Of a DNA stretch of 64,000 nt, positions 9,444 through 19,661 are shown one piece after another. This stretch comes from [Clostridium] hylemonae DSM 15053. Lineage in GTDB: Bacteria > Bacillota > Clostridia > Lachnospirales > Lachnospiraceae. Location: assembly GCF_008281175.1 (NCBI RefSeq), contig NZ_CP036524.1, positions 2,170,001-2,234,000 on the forward strand, given 5' to 3'. The position numbers and the translations under genes are program-made. Below the pieces are notes generated by a model. The model had not been told where the DNA came from and searched no databases. It saw nothing but the letters and a program-made list of their open reading frames with translations. The first letter of the stretch is position 1, and the number at the start of each line of letters is the position of its first letter.

Positions 9444-12400
9444 TTATTTAAAATATTTCACGCCGGATTCAAAGATCTTCATATCCTGTTCTCCGTATAT
9501 GTTCACTGCCACAGAGCGCCCGCGTCTCTCAGAGTGCGCCATCTTGCCGAGCACACGTCCGTCCGGGCTCGTGATGCCTTCGATCGCGTAATAGGAGCCG
9601 TTGACATTCCATTCTTCGTCCATGCTTATATTGCCGTCCGGATCACAATACTGAGTCGCCACCTGTCCGTTTGCAAACAGACGGGCGATCGTCTTGTCGT
9701 CCGCCACAAATCGGCCCTCGCCGTGGGACGCCGGATTCGTATACACTCCGCCGAGTTCTGCTCCCGCAAGCCACGGTGACTTATCCGTCACGACTTTCGT
9801 GTACACCATCTTGGATATATGGCGTCCGATCGTATTGTACGTAAGCGTCGGGGAATCTGCATTCTGTCCGACGATACCGCCCTCCGGCACAAGTCCGAGC
9901 TTAATAAGCGTCTGGAAACCGTTGCATACGCCGAGCGCCAGCCCGTCGCGCTCCCCGAGCAGCTTAAGCACTGCCTCCTTCATCTTCTCATTTTGGAACG
10001 CCGTCGCAAAAAACTTTGCGGAACCGTCCGGCTCGTCCCCCGCGCTGAATCCGCCCGGGAACATGATGATCTGAGACTGGCCGATGGCCTTCGCAAACAC
10101 ATTCACAGAATCGGTGATGTCCGCCGCGTCCATATTGCGGAATACCTTTGTGACCACCCGCGCCCCTGCGCGCTCGAATGCTCTCGCGCTGTCATATTCA
10201 CAGTTCGTTCCGGGGAACACCGGTATAAACACGACGGGCTGTCCGATCTTGTGGGTGCACACATGTACGTTTGACGTGCGGAAGCACCCGTCCTCTCCGA
10301 GTCTGCCGTCCTCCGACGCTTTTCCGGCCAGAAAGAACGCTGTCGGGCCGCCTTCTGCCTCTGATCTGGTCGGGAATACTTTCTCAAGCGTCTCTGTCCA
10401 CGCGGCGCCGGCCTCACAGAGGTCTATTCTCATATCGCCGTAGGAAAGCGCGGCATCCGCTGTCACTTCCCCGATAACTGTATACGTAATGCTCAGTTCT
10501 CCGACTTTGTCCGCCGGAACTTCCGCGATAATATCTCCGAATGCAGGGGCGAACAGATCCCGCGCGTCCACGTTGTGTTCGATCTTAACGCCCATTTTAT
10601 TTCCGAACGCCATCTTGCTCACTGCCGCGGCGATCCCGTGCCGGTCAAGCGCATAGGCGGATATGATCTTTCCGCTGCGGATGTCGCCGGTGAACTTTTT
10701 GTACTGATCCATCACCTGACTGTACACCGGAACGTCATACGCATCCGTCTCGATGCGCAGCCACACGAGCTTACTGCCTGCCTTCTTAAGTTCCGGCGTG
10801 ATGATATCTTTTTCTGAAGCCACATCTACTGCAAACGACACGAGGGTCGGCGGAACATCGATCTCCTCAAATGTCCCTGACATACTGTCCTTGCCCCCGA
10901 TAGACGGCAGTCCGAACCCAAGCTGGGCGTTATAAGCGCCGAGAAGCGCTGCAAAAGGCTGGCTCCATCTGTGCGGATCCTCTGTCATGCGGCGGAAATA
11001 CTCCTGGAACGTAAAACGGATCTTGCTGTGGTCCCCGCCGGCCGCCACGATCTTTGCAACAGATTCGGTCACCGCATAGACTGCTCCGTGGAAGGGGCTC
11101 CACGTAGAGAGATACGGGTCAAATCCATAACTCATCATCGTCACTGTGTCGCAGTCCCCGGTGAGTACAGGAAGCCTGGCCACCATGGCCTGTGTCTCCG
11201 TCATCTGATACTTTCCGCCGTGGGGCATGAACACGGAAGAGGCTCCGATGGAACCGTCGAACATCTCCACAAGACCTTTCTGTGAACACACATTCAAGTC
11301 TCTCAGCGTATCAAGCCACTTTGCCCTCACATCCTTCACTTCTTCCCGTACGAGAACCGTATCTTCACGGTTCGGTATATCGACGCTCACTGCAGTCTCC
11401 TGGTGGGCGCCGTTCGTGTCAAGGAAGGCGCGGGAAAGATTGACGATCTCCTTTCCTCTCCAGGACAGTACAAGCCTCGGCTCTTCGGTCACGACCGCAA
11501 CCTTTGTGGCCTCCAGATTCTCTTCTTTGGCGTACGCCATGAATTCCTCTACATCTTTCGGATCCACGACAACTGCCATACGCTCCTGGGATTCAGAGAT
11601 GGCGATCTCCGTGCCGTCCAGACCCGCGTATTTCTTCGGCACCTTGTCGAGATCCACTCTGAGGCCGTCGGCCAGCTCTCCGATCGCCACCGACACACCG
11701 CCGGCCCCGAAGTCGTTACATTTCTTGATGAGCCTGCTCACCTCTTCCCGTCTGAACAGACGCTGGATCTTCCGCTCCGTCGGCGGATTTCCCTTCTGTA
11801 CTTCTGCGCCGCACGTCTCGATCGACTCTTCTGTGTGCACCTTGGAGGAACCGGTGGCGCCGCCGCATCCGTCGCGGCCTGTACGGCCGCCGAGCAGGAT
11901 GATGATATCGCCCGGATCGGACGTCTCACGGATGACCGCACGTCTCGGAGCCGCGCCGAGCACAGCGCCGATCTCCATACGCTTTGCCACATAGTTCGGG
12001 TGATAGATCTCCTTGACCGCGCCGGTCGCCAGACCGATCTGGTTGCCGTAAGAACTGTAGCCGTGAGCGGCCTCCCGCACAAGCTTCTTCTGCGGAAGCT
12101 TGCCCTTCATCGTATCCTTCACGGATACGGTCGGGTCTGCGGCCCCGGTGACACGCATCGCCTGATACACGTAAGTACGGCCTGACAGCGGGTCACGGAT
12201 CGCGCCGCCAAGACACGTAGCGGCGCCTCCGAACGGTTCTATCTCTGTCGGATGGTTATGCGTCTCATTCTTAAAGTTGACGAGCCACTCTTCTTCCACC
12301 CCGTCGACCGTTACCGGCACAACGATACTGCACGCATTGATCTCGTCCGACTCTTCCTGGTCTTCAAGCTTCCCTTCCCTTTTCAGCTTTCTCATGGCCA

Positions 12401-13241
12401 TCAGCGCAAGGTCCATAAGGCAGACGAACTTGTCCTCGCGGCCTTTGAATATCTCGCTGTGGTCTGCGATGTACTGCTTATATGCCGCTTCGATCGGTTC
12501 CCTGTAATCGCCTTCCCCGAACGTGATATCCTTAAGTTCGGTGGAGAAGGTCGTATGACGGCAGTGGTCCGACCAGTATGTATCCAGCACGCGGATCTCC
12601 GTCATGGACGGGTCTCTGCTTTCCTCTGCCCTGAAATAATCCTGAATGTGCCGGAAGTCTTTAAATGTCATGGCAAGGCCGAGGGAACGGTACAGCTCCA
12701 TAAGCTCATCCTCCGCCATCTCTTTGAACCCGTCAAATATGATCACATCGTCAGGCTCTTCAAACGCCGTAACGAGCGTCTCCGGCTTGTCCATCCCTGT
12801 CTCTCTCGAGTCTACGGGGTTGATGCAGTGTTCCTTGACCGCCGCAAACTCCTCGTCTGTAATGCTGCCTTCGATCACATAAGTCGTGGCAGTGCGGATG
12901 ACCGGCTGCTCGTCCGCCTTGATAAACTGCACGCACTGTACGGCAGAATCCGCCCGCTGGTCAAACTGTCCCGGAAGAAACTCCACAGAGAAGATCCTGC
13001 TTCCTTCCTTCACCGGAAATTCTTCTTTATATAAAGTATCCACCGGCGGTTCCGAGAAAATCCCGTTCAGAGCCCTCTCAAATATATCCTCAGAGATATT
13101 CTCCACATCGTAACGGATAAGCACACGCACATCCTCTATCCCGCCGATGCCGAGATAACTTTTCACTTCATGCCTAAGGTCTTCTGCCTGTACGGCAAAG
13201 CCTGGTTTTTTCTCTACATACACTCGTTTTACACTGCTCAT
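9444..13241 (-). CDS. purL: Phosphoribosylformylglycinamidine synthase (fused synthase-glutaminase)
   Basis: A 1,265-aa single-chain FGAM synthase: it converts FGAR to FGAM with glutamine and ATP in purine synthesis. It has the large PurL synthase part with NFKNETHNHPTEIEPFGGAATCLGG and GGRTGRDGCGGATGSS, then a C-terminal class I glutaminase with FIPVFPGTNCEYDSARAF, FPGGFSAGDEPDGS, LGVCNGFQTL (nucleophile Cys) and the SHGEGRFVA histidine. The fused architecture is typical of Clostridia and Proteobacteria, unlike the split PurLQS of Bacillus. I start at the ATG 13239-13241 (MSSVKRVY) because GGAGGA lies ~6 bases before it; an ATG six codons upstream lacks a good site. It stands alone, with no other pur gene near. 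Confidence 0.96.
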   Translation of the reverse strand: MSSVKRVYVEKKPGFAVQAEDLRHEVKSYLGIGGIEDVRVLIRYDVENISEDIFERALNGIFSEPPVDTLYKEEFPVKEGSRIFSVEFLPGQFDQRADSAVQCVQFIKADEQPVIRTATTYVIEGSITDEEFAAVKEHCINPVDSRETGMDKPETLVTAFEEPDDVIIFDGFKEMAEDELMELYRSLGLAMTFKDFRHIQDYFRAEESRDPSMTEIRVLDTYWSDHCRHTTFSTELKDITFGEGDYREPIEAAYKQYIADHSEIFKGREDKFVCLMDLALMAMRKLKREGKLEDQEESDEINACSIVVPVTVDGVEEEWLVNFKNETHNHPTEIEPFGGAATCLGGAIRDPLSGRTYVYQAMRVTGAADPTVSVKDTMKGKLPQKKLVREAAHGYSSYGNQIGLATGAVKEIYHPNYVAKRMEIGAVLGAAPRRAVIRETSDPGDIIILLGGRTGRDGCGGATGSSKVHTEESIETCGAEVQKGNPPTERKIQRLFRREEVSRLIKKCNDFGAGGVSVAIGELADGLRVDLDKVPKKYAGLDGTEIAISESQERMAVVVDPKDVEEFMAYAKEENLEATKVAVVTEEPRLVLSWRGKEIVNLSRAFLDTNGAHQETAVSVDIPNREDTVLVREEVKDVRAKWLDTLRDLNVCSQKGLVEMFDGSIGASSVFMPHGGKYQMTETQAMVARLPVLTGDCDTVTMMSYGFDPYLSTWSPFHGAVYAVTESVAKIVAAGGDHSKIRFTFQEYFRRMTEDPHRWSQPFAALLGAYNAQLGFGLPSIGGKDSMSGTFEEIDVPPTLVSFAVDVASEKDIITPELKKAGSKLVWLRIETDAYDVPVYSQVMDQYKKFTGDIRSGKIISAYALDRHGIAAAVSKMAFGNKMGVKIEHNVDARDLFAPAFGDIIAEVPADKVGELSITYTVIGEVTADAALSYGDMRIDLCEAGAAWTETLEKVFPTRSEAEGGPTAFFLAGKASEDGRLGEDGCFRTSNVHVCTHKIGQPVVFIPVFPGTNCEYDSARAFERAGARVVTKVFRNMDAADITDSVNVFAKAIGQSQIIMFPGGFSAGDEPDGSAKFFATAFQNEKMKEAVLKLLGERDGLALGVCNGFQTLIKLGLVPEGGIVGQNADSPTLTYNTIGRHISKMVYTKVVTDKSPWLAGAELGGVYTNPASHGEGRFVADDKTIARLFANGQVATQYCDPDGNISMDEEWNVNGSYYAIEGITSPDGRVLGKMAHSERRGRSVAVNIYGEQDMKIFESGVKYFK

Positions 13242-13340
13242 AAATCTTCCTCCGTTCATGAATTCTATGATTCCCTTGTTCCATCATAACATACTTATTG
13301 TTATTAGTGTAATTAATATAACTTAACATTTTTATAAGTA

Positions 13341-14051
13341 TTACTTATTTTTATTCTCAGCTCTTTTTGATATGGCGAAGCGCCATATACCCATTAGAAG
13401 CCCGATGACGGCAAGGCTCCCTACGAACACGAGCCCGATACGAAGCGTCATGTCGGAAAAGAAGCCTTCCGGCAGCATGCGTATCATATAGTCTGTGGCA
13501 GGGTCAAAGAGCCAGAGGTCGTTTGTAAAAAATATCTCATGGAATATGGTAAAGTATTTCGTAAAGTCAGACGCGAACAGCAGTCCCAGCAGCAGCACGA
13601 TGATGAGAAACAGCCCCAGTCCCGCAAAATAAGCTCCCGGAATGAGCCGCTTCAAGTCCGCTTTCATGACTGCGAGAAGAAGCAGCAGCAGAAGGAATAC
13701 AACGAGGCAGACCGTCCGCACTTTGAGCCCTCCCAGAAAAAGATTCTTCACATCCGCCATGTGCGCCCTGTCCTGTTCATTAAAGAAGTCCTGCCGCTCC
13801 CCGTCCACATCCGTGATCACAGACAGCTCCTCCTCTTCCCCGATCAGGTAGGCCATCATATGCTTTGTGACTGCCATGACCTCCGGCATCTCCATGCCGA
13901 GATCTTCCGTCACGTTATACCTGGCATATTCCTTCTCATAAAACTTATAGTCTGGATCTCCGTACGCGGCAAACTGGAAACTCGTGATCAAAATGGCTGT
14001 GATCAGAAACAGCATCGCCGCTGCAGCAATAATTTTGTGTGCTTTTTTCAT
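13341..14051 (-). CDS. TIGR01906-type integral membrane protein
   Basis: A 236-aa protein with an N-terminal membrane helix (IIAAAAMLFLITAILITSF), an extracytoplasmic region with the family-like motif HMMAYLIGEEEEL and a following FNEQDRAHMADVK, then four further hydrophobic segments. This arrangement matches the TIGR01906/DUF1461 family of uncharacterised Firmicute membrane proteins. Function unknown. It is transcribed divergently from the LysR regulator, which may control it. Confidence 0.78.
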   Translation of the reverse strand: MKKAHKIIAAAAMLFLITAILITSFQFAAYGDPDYKFYEKEYARYNVTEDLGMEMPEVMAVTKHMMAYLIGEEEELSVITDVDGERQDFFNEQDRAHMADVKNLFLGGLKVRTVCLVVFLLLLLLLAVMKADLKRLIPGAYFAGLGLFLIIVLLLGLLFASDFTKYFTIFHEIFFTNDLWLFDPATDYMIRMLPEGFFSDMTLRIGLVFVGSLAVIGLLMGIWRFAISKRAENKNK

Positions 14052-14147
14052 CTCTTACCTCCTCCGTATTCATCTTACCATACTGCATATTGTAATTCAT
14101 CCTTTTTTGACTTATAATACTCAGTATATTTATAAGGAGGACTTATA

Positions 14148-15044
14148 ATGGATATCAATTATGAACTGTACAAAGTATTTTATTATGTGGCAACGACTCT
14201 GAGCTTCTCCGAAGCTTCCAAACAGCTCTTTATCTCCCAGTCCGCGGTGAGCCAGTCCATCAAGGCGCTTGAGAAGAAGCTGAATGAGACGCTCTTTATC
14301 CGGAGCACAAAAAAAGTCCGGCTCACGCCGGAGGGGGAGATACTTCTGCGCCATATAGAACCTGCCATCAACCTGATAAAGCGGGGAGAGACACAGATCA
14401 TGGACGCCGCCTCACACGGCGGACAGATCCGCATCGGCGCCAGCGACACCATCTGCCGCTATTTTCTTGTTCCTTATCTCGAGAAATTCCACAAGTCCTT
14501 CCCGGGCGCCCACATCAAAGTGACAAACGCCACCTCCATCCGCTGCGCGGAACTTCTGGAGAGCGGCCAGGTGGATCTCATTGTCGTCAACTATCCGAAC
14601 TCTTACCTCGGCAATGCCGCTTCTGTGAAGACGATCAAGACATTCCGGGACGTGTTCATCGCCAATGCATCCTTCTCCGCCCTGAAAGGGCGGGCGCTCT
14701 CCTTCCGGGAACTGCTGGAATATCCGATCCTCATGCTCGATAAGAAGAGCACGACCAGCGAATTCCTCCACGCCCTGTTCCAGCAGCACCAGCTGGACCT
14801 TGTCCCGGAGATCGAGCTGAGCAGCAACGACCTGCTCATAGACCTGGCGAGCATCGGTCTCGGGATCGCTTTCATCCCGGACTACTGTATCCCCCACAAA
14901 TCCACGGACCTCTTTACCGTGCAGACGAAGGAGAAGCTGCCGAGGCGGGAACTGGCTGTCGCCTACAATGAACACATGCCTGTGTCAAAAGCAGTAGAAG
15001 AATTCCTGCGCGGTCTTACCGGGCCGGAAGATACGCAGGCATAA
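14148..15044 (+). CDS. LysR-family transcriptional regulator
   Basis: A 298-aa LTTR of normal length. The N-terminal winged HTH is clear: FYYVATTLSFSEASKQLFISQSAVSQSIKALE with LFIRSTKKVRLTPEG. The effector-binding domain follows (IRIGASDTICRYFLVPYLEKFHKSFPGA). The start follows AAGGAGG by 8 bases. It is divergent from the TIGR01906 gene and convergent with the helicase gene 7 bp away. Effector and targets cannot be told from sequence. Confidence 0.93.
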   Translation: MDINYELYKVFYYVATTLSFSEASKQLFISQSAVSQSIKALEKKLNETLFIRSTKKVRLTPEGEILLRHIEPAINLIKRGETQIMDAASHGGQIRIGASDTICRYFLVPYLEKFHKSFPGAHIKVTNATSIRCAELLESGQVDLIVVNYPNSYLGNAASVKTIKTFRDVFIANASFSALKGRALSFRELLEYPILMLDKKSTTSEFLHALFQQHQLDLVPEIELSSNDLLIDLASIGLGIAFIPDYCIPHKSTDLFTVQTKEKLPRRELAVAYNEHMPVSKAVEEFLRGLTGPEDTQA

Positions 15045-15051
15045 CGCGGTG

Positions 15052-17406
15052 TCAATCATCCTGTTCCCAGAACGCGCGCATGAGCGCTTCTACATTTCTC
15101 AGGCTGCAGTACCACATGGACGTCCATTCCCGCGGAAAGGTCTCTCTGTATCTTGTATCCCGGAAACGCTCGTCCAGAAGCAGGATGACGCCTCTGTCCT
15201 CGTCCGTCCTTATGACGCGCCCCGCGGACTGCAGCACCTTGTTCATTCCCGGATACAGATAGGCATAGTCAAAGCCTCTGTATCCCTTCCCGTCAAAATA
15301 AGTCTTTAAGAGCTCTCTCTCCCTGCACACCTGGGGAAGGCCCGTCCCTACGATGACCGCCCCGATGAGCTTATCCTGCGCAAGGTCGATCCCCTCCGAG
15401 AAGATGCCTCCCATGACACAGAATCCCATGAGGCTCCTCGACCGTTCTTCCTCAAAGTTCTCAAGAAAAATCTCCCGCGCTTCCTCCGACATGTACTGCG
15501 ACTGAATGACATATTCCATATCTTCACAGTCCTGCGTCAGAGCGGCAAATGCTTCGTATACCTGCTCCATAAACTGATAGGACGGGAAAAACGCGATATA
15601 ATTCCCCTTTTTTGTCTGCGCCACCAGCTTTAAGTACCCCGCATAGCGCTCATACATGTCCGCCCCCCGCCTCGTATACTTCGTGCTTACGTCCGTACCG
15701 AGCAGAAGCAGCCGGTGCTCTTCCGCAAAGGGCGACTCGGCATAGACTGCATAATCGTCGCTCTGCGTGCTGAGCAGCTCCTTGTAATAATGAATGGGCA
15801 GAAGGGTGGCGGAAAAAAATATGGTACTGTTCCCCTTGTCGAGAAATTCTTTCAGATTGCCGGCGGGATTCACACAGAACAGACGGACCTTAAACCTTCC
15901 GGAGTTCTCAAGTTCCGCGTATATGAGATAGTTCTCATCCAGCCTGTCATATATGCCAAGAAACATACGCACGGCAAAATACAGATCCAGCACCTTCTTC
16001 CGCTTCTCTTCCTCCGTGCATTCCTCCAGATACCGCTCCAGTTCCGCCATGAGATTCATAAGCTTCAAATAGATGTGCGACACACTGTCCAGCACCTCAT
16101 ACGTCTCACACTCCCGCTTGAGCGCCAGCATCTGTTTATTGCATTCCTCAAGCCGCCCCGCCAGCTTCGCGTCCTCCTGCTTTACGAGCCTTTTGACCTC
16201 CAGCAGATCCTCCTTGTACAGAGCGGCGCTGTACATCTCCCTTCCCCGCTCCACGAGATTGTGCGCCTCATCGATGAGGAACAGATATTCGCCGCTCACG
16301 CCGTCTCCGAAAAAGCGCTTCAAATGCGCGTTCGGGTCAAATACGTAATTGTAATCACAGATGACCGCATCCACCCAGAGCGACACATCAAGCCCCATCT
16401 CAAACGGGCAGACGTTCCATCTGCGCGCCTGCTCCTCGATAACGTCCCTGCTCATGTCGTCGGAGGTGGTGATGAGTTCATACACCGCATCATTCACCCT
16501 GTCGTAATGCCCTTTCGCATACGGACAGTAGTCCGGGTTGCAGTTGGCCTCTTCACAGAAGCAGATCTTCTCTTTTGCGGTGAGCGTTATGACCTTGAGC
16601 CGCAGCGCCTGTTCCTTCAGCGTCTCAAACGCCTGCTGCGCCACAGTTCTTGTGATCGTCTTGGCCGTCAGGTAAAATATCTTCTCCCCAAGCCCCTCCC
16701 CCACTGCCTTTACAGCCGGGAACACAGTCGCCATCGTCTTGCCCACCCCGGTAGGCGCCTGTATGAACAGCTTCTTTTTCCTCAGAATCGTCCGGTAGAC
16801 AGAAGATACAAGTTCTTTCTGCCCCTCTCTGTAGCTGAATGGAAATTCCACGCCCTTTATGGACGCGTTCCGCTTTTCCTTCCACTTAAGCTCATACCTG
16901 GCCCATTTCTCATACTGTCCTGCCACTTCATAAAACCACGTCTCAAGCTCCTCTGCCCCGTATACAAACTGGAACCGCTTGATCTCTTCTGTCTCCATAT
17001 TACAGTATGTCATCTGGACGCCGATCTCTTTAAGGCTGTTCTGCTTCGCATAGATGAACGCATAACACTTTGCCTGGGCGAGATGTACTTCCACCGGTTC
17101 GCCCAGCGTGTGAAGTTCCTTGAACACGCCTTTGATTTCGTCCACCACAACCTTGCCGTCCTCTTCTATAATGCCGTCCGCCCGTCCTTCGATCTGCAGG
17201 TCAAAGCCGCGGCAGCCGACCACATACTTTAGGCCCACCTCCGCGCGGTAACCGGCTCCCATACGCCGCTGTATCTTCCGGTGGATCTTACCTCCAAGCA
17301 GCATGGCGTCTTTATCCGCCCCCGCTGTCCGGTTATCTATGTCCCCGCCCTGCAGGATAAACTCCACGAGCCTGCGCACGGATATTCTTATTAACGGCTG
17401 TTCCAT
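15052..17406 (-). CDS. DinG/XPD-like Fe-S DNA helicase with N-terminal PD-(D/E)XK nuclease-like domain
   Basis: A 784-aa superfamily 2 helicase. Residues ~1-190 look like a PD-(D/E)XK nuclease/RecB-like module (GRADGIIEEDGKVVVDEIKG with the D..ExK pattern). The helicase has Walker A APTGVGKTM, then a cysteine cluster CFCEEANCNPDYCPYAK fitting an XPD-type 4Fe-4S site, DEAH in FLIDEAHNL, and C-terminal motifs GIDLAQDKLIG and QSAGRVIRTDEDRG. Start chosen at the ATG preceded by GAAGGAAG; a GTG at 17436 would overlap the upstream stop by 4 bp. Third gene of the repair operon under LexA-box promoters. Confidence 0.87.
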   Translation of the reverse strand: MEQPLIRISVRRLVEFILQGGDIDNRTAGADKDAMLLGGKIHRKIQRRMGAGYRAEVGLKYVVGCRGFDLQIEGRADGIIEEDGKVVVDEIKGVFKELHTLGEPVEVHLAQAKCYAFIYAKQNSLKEIGVQMTYCNMETEEIKRFQFVYGAEELETWFYEVAGQYEKWARYELKWKEKRNASIKGVEFPFSYREGQKELVSSVYRTILRKKKLFIQAPTGVGKTMATVFPAVKAVGEGLGEKIFYLTAKTITRTVAQQAFETLKEQALRLKVITLTAKEKICFCEEANCNPDYCPYAKGHYDRVNDAVYELITTSDDMSRDVIEEQARRWNVCPFEMGLDVSLWVDAVICDYNYVFDPNAHLKRFFGDGVSGEYLFLIDEAHNLVERGREMYSAALYKEDLLEVKRLVKQEDAKLAGRLEECNKQMLALKRECETYEVLDSVSHIYLKLMNLMAELERYLEECTEEEKRKKVLDLYFAVRMFLGIYDRLDENYLIYAELENSGRFKVRLFCVNPAGNLKEFLDKGNSTIFFSATLLPIHYYKELLSTQSDDYAVYAESPFAEEHRLLLLGTDVSTKYTRRGADMYERYAGYLKLVAQTKKGNYIAFFPSYQFMEQVYEAFAALTQDCEDMEYVIQSQYMSEEAREIFLENFEEERSRSLMGFCVMGGIFSEGIDLAQDKLIGAVIVGTGLPQVCRERELLKTYFDGKGYRGFDYAYLYPGMNKVLQSAGRVIRTDEDRGVILLLDERFRDTRYRETFPREWTSMWYCSLRNVEALMRAFWEQDD

Positions 17407-17432
17407 ATGCTCTCTTCCTTCTTCCGCGATAG

Positions 17433-18200
17433 TCACTGCTTAAATTCTACCATATTTTTCTGAAACCGCAATGGCAAATGCTGTAACTGTCTGCTCCGGC
17501 TCTCTCTTGACTGTATGGAGATCGTACGGAAGAAGCCCTGCCAGAGGCGTGCATATTCCCGTTCCCTGTCCGATATATTGTGGATCATCTCTATATTGAG
17601 CTGCTCATTCAGCCCGAGCACCCACTTTTTCCCCGCCTCGTGTACGACGAACGTCTTGTGCGCATTGTCGTAGATCATCCAGTTCTCCCGCGGAAGCCGG
17701 TCCGCAAAATGAGGCGCCAGACAGGTGAGCACATGATTCTTCGGCGTGATCTCGGCAAAAAGCACTCCGTTCACCAGCTCCCTGAACCGCAAAAATCCCT
17801 TGAATGCATGCGCCTCCCCACCGACAGTGCGGCTCAGCTCAAACACCTTCTCCACCGCAGGATGGCTCAGATGTTCCATGATCCTCCGGCTCTCCTTTAT
17901 TCTTCTGGCCGCCAGCATCGTGCCAAGGATCGCGTCCCCCTTGCCTGCATCCGCCGCCAGCGCGGCATGGTAGATATCCCAGTAGGCGGGCATGCCGAGA
18001 TGCTTCTGGATCATGGCCTCCACAACGACCGCTTTGTGCTCCGTCTCTTTCGTCTCCACATATTCACAGAAGAGCTGCTGCTCCAGCGTCCCTCTCAGCG
18101 CGATCCCGCACGTGTCCTCTTCCCCCTCTGCCTTCCATGCATCGTATATACCAGAAAATATGCCGGTTACCGTATCCGTACAGATATAGATCGTCTTCAT
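17433..18200 (-). CDS. TIGR03915/DUF4130-family probable DNA repair protein
   Basis: A 255-aa protein recognised as the small partner that accompanies radical SAM proteins of the TIGR03916 type: N-terminal MKTIYICTDTVTGIFSGIYDAW, then GEAHAFKGFLRFRELVNGVLFAEITPKNHVL, then an ENWMIYDNAHKT region. The family is predicted to act in DNA metabolism, sometimes fused to uracil-DNA glycosylase-like domains; the reaction is not established. It lies 23 bp after the radical SAM gene and 26 bp before the helicase. Confidence 0.88.
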   Translation of the reverse strand: MKTIYICTDTVTGIFSGIYDAWKAEGEEDTCGIALRGTLEQQLFCEYVETKETEHKAVVVEAMIQKHLGMPAYWDIYHAALAADAGKGDAILGTMLAARRIKESRRIMEHLSHPAVEKVFELSRTVGGEAHAFKGFLRFRELVNGVLFAEITPKNHVLTCLAPHFADRLPRENWMIYDNAHKTFVVHEAGKKWVLGLNEQLNIEMIHNISDREREYARLWQGFFRTISIQSRESRSRQLQHLPLRFQKNMVEFKQ

Positions 18201-18223
18201 TGTCCCTCTCCCCGCATTGTTAT

Positions 18224-19558
18224 TTATGATCTTCCGAAGCGAAGACTGACCGCTCCTGCTGTCCCAAACTTCATATCGTCAAAGAGGGAGAGCTGCCGGT
18301 AAGTCATCCCCGAAGCTCCTTCCGGAAGTTTTTCCTTCGTGTCCAGAAGGTTCCGCATGATAAAGTCTTCCTCTATCTTAACCGGATACATCATCCTGCC
18401 GCTGCATGTGATAAAATACAGCGCCCGCTTCAGCACGACGCCGATTTTCTTCAAGTCGTGAAAGTCCAGTGTCCCGAGCCGTCTCGCCTTCACGATGCGC
18501 ACGGCGGACTTGTAACCGATGCCCGGAACGCGCAGCAGCATCTTATAGTCCGCGCGGTTGATCTCAACCGGAAACTGTTCAAGATGGCTGAGCGCCCAGT
18601 TACACTTCGGGTCCAGCAGTACATTAAAGTTCGGATTCTCCTCCGACAGAAGCTCCGACGCCTCAAAATGGTAATACCGCAGCAGCCAGTCCGCCTGGTA
18701 GAGCCGGTGTTCCCTCAAAAGCGGCGGACCCTCGTCCGTCCGGGCCGGAAGGGTCGCATCGTCATTTACGTGGATAAACGCCGAGTAGAATACCCGCTTC
18801 AGATCAAACTTTTTATACAGCGATTCCGCCACCTGCATGATCTGAAAGTCGCTCTCCGGCGTAGCCCCGATGATCATCTGTGTACTCTGTCCCGCCGGCA
18901 CGAACCGCGGCGCGCTCCGGTACGTCTGTATCTCGTATTTGTTCTCCGCCATACCGTTCTGCACGAGCCGCATGGGGGCCAGTATATTCTTTCTCGTCTT
19001 ATGAGGCGCCAGCAGCCTGAGGCTCTCCGCCGTCGGCAGTTCCAGATTCACGCTCATCCTGTCCGCCAGAAAACCTACCCTGCGCACAAGTTCCCCATCT
19101 GCGCCCGGAATGGCCTTCACATGGATATAGCCCTGAAAATTACATTCTCTGCGAAGCTTGAACAGCGTGGCATAGATCAGTTCCATCGTATGATTCGGAC
19201 TCTTCAGTATCCCGGAGCTCAAAAACAGCCCTTCGATATAGTTCCGCCTGTAAAACTCCATCGTCAGCGTGCAGACTTCCTCCGGCGTAAAAGACGTCCG
19301 CGGCACGTCGTTGTTCCTCCGGTTGATACAGTACCTGCAGTCATAGATACATTCATTCGTAAAAAGTATCTTCAGAAGAGAGATACATCTTCCGTCCGCC
19401 CCGAAGCTGTGGCAGATGCCAGTCTGCTCACAGCTTCCCATCCCGGTCCCGTCGCCGCTTCTGGACGTTCCGCTGGACGTGCATGCCACGTCATATTTCG
19501 CCGCGTCGGACAGAATATTCAGTTTGTCGTACATGGACATCGTCTCCTGGATCCTCAT
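18224..19558 (-). CDS. Radical SAM protein of the TIGR03916 (DNA modification/repair) type
   Basis: A 444-aa protein. The radical SAM cluster motif is present as C-x3-C-x2-C in NECIYDCRYCINRR. The C-terminal part has a helix-hairpin-helix DNA-binding motif (MLLRVPGIGYKSAVRIVKAR). This combination with the following TIGR03915 gene defines the predicted repair pair. I start at ATG 19556-19558 (MRIQETMSMYDK), which has GGAGG six bases upstream; an ATG 16 codons earlier lies in the promoter. First gene of the operon, reading away from the LexA-box cluster. Confidence 0.9.
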   Translation of the reverse strand: MRIQETMSMYDKLNILSDAAKYDVACTSSGTSRSGDGTGMGSCEQTGICHSFGADGRCISLLKILFTNECIYDCRYCINRRNNDVPRTSFTPEEVCTLTMEFYRRNYIEGLFLSSGILKSPNHTMELIYATLFKLRRECNFQGYIHVKAIPGADGELVRRVGFLADRMSVNLELPTAESLRLLAPHKTRKNILAPMRLVQNGMAENKYEIQTYRSAPRFVPAGQSTQMIIGATPESDFQIMQVAESLYKKFDLKRVFYSAFIHVNDDATLPARTDEGPPLLREHRLYQADWLLRYYHFEASELLSEENPNFNVLLDPKCNWALSHLEQFPVEINRADYKMLLRVPGIGYKSAVRIVKARRLGTLDFHDLKKIGVVLKRALYFITCSGRMMYPVKIEEDFIMRNLLDTKEKLPEGASGMTYRQLSLFDDMKFGTAGAVSLRFGRS

Positions 19559-19600
19559 TCTCCGCCTCCGTAAATAATTTATTTTACCCAAAAGCAATGG

Positions 19601-19647
19601 GAACATGTGTTTGATTATATTTTACAAACACATGTTCTTTTTGTCAA
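19601..19647 (-). promoter_or_regulatory. LexA-controlled promoter of the repair operon
   Basis: On the minus strand TTGACA (plus 19642-19647) and TAAAAT (19619-19624) are 17 bp apart. The spacer contains AAACACATGTTC (19626-19637) and the start region contains GAACATGTGTTT (19601-19612). Both are one-mismatch versions of the Gram-positive SOS box GAAC-N4-GTTC. The two boxes are inverted copies of one another around the -10. Confidence 0.8.
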
Positions 19648-19661
19648 CACATTTTTGTGCC

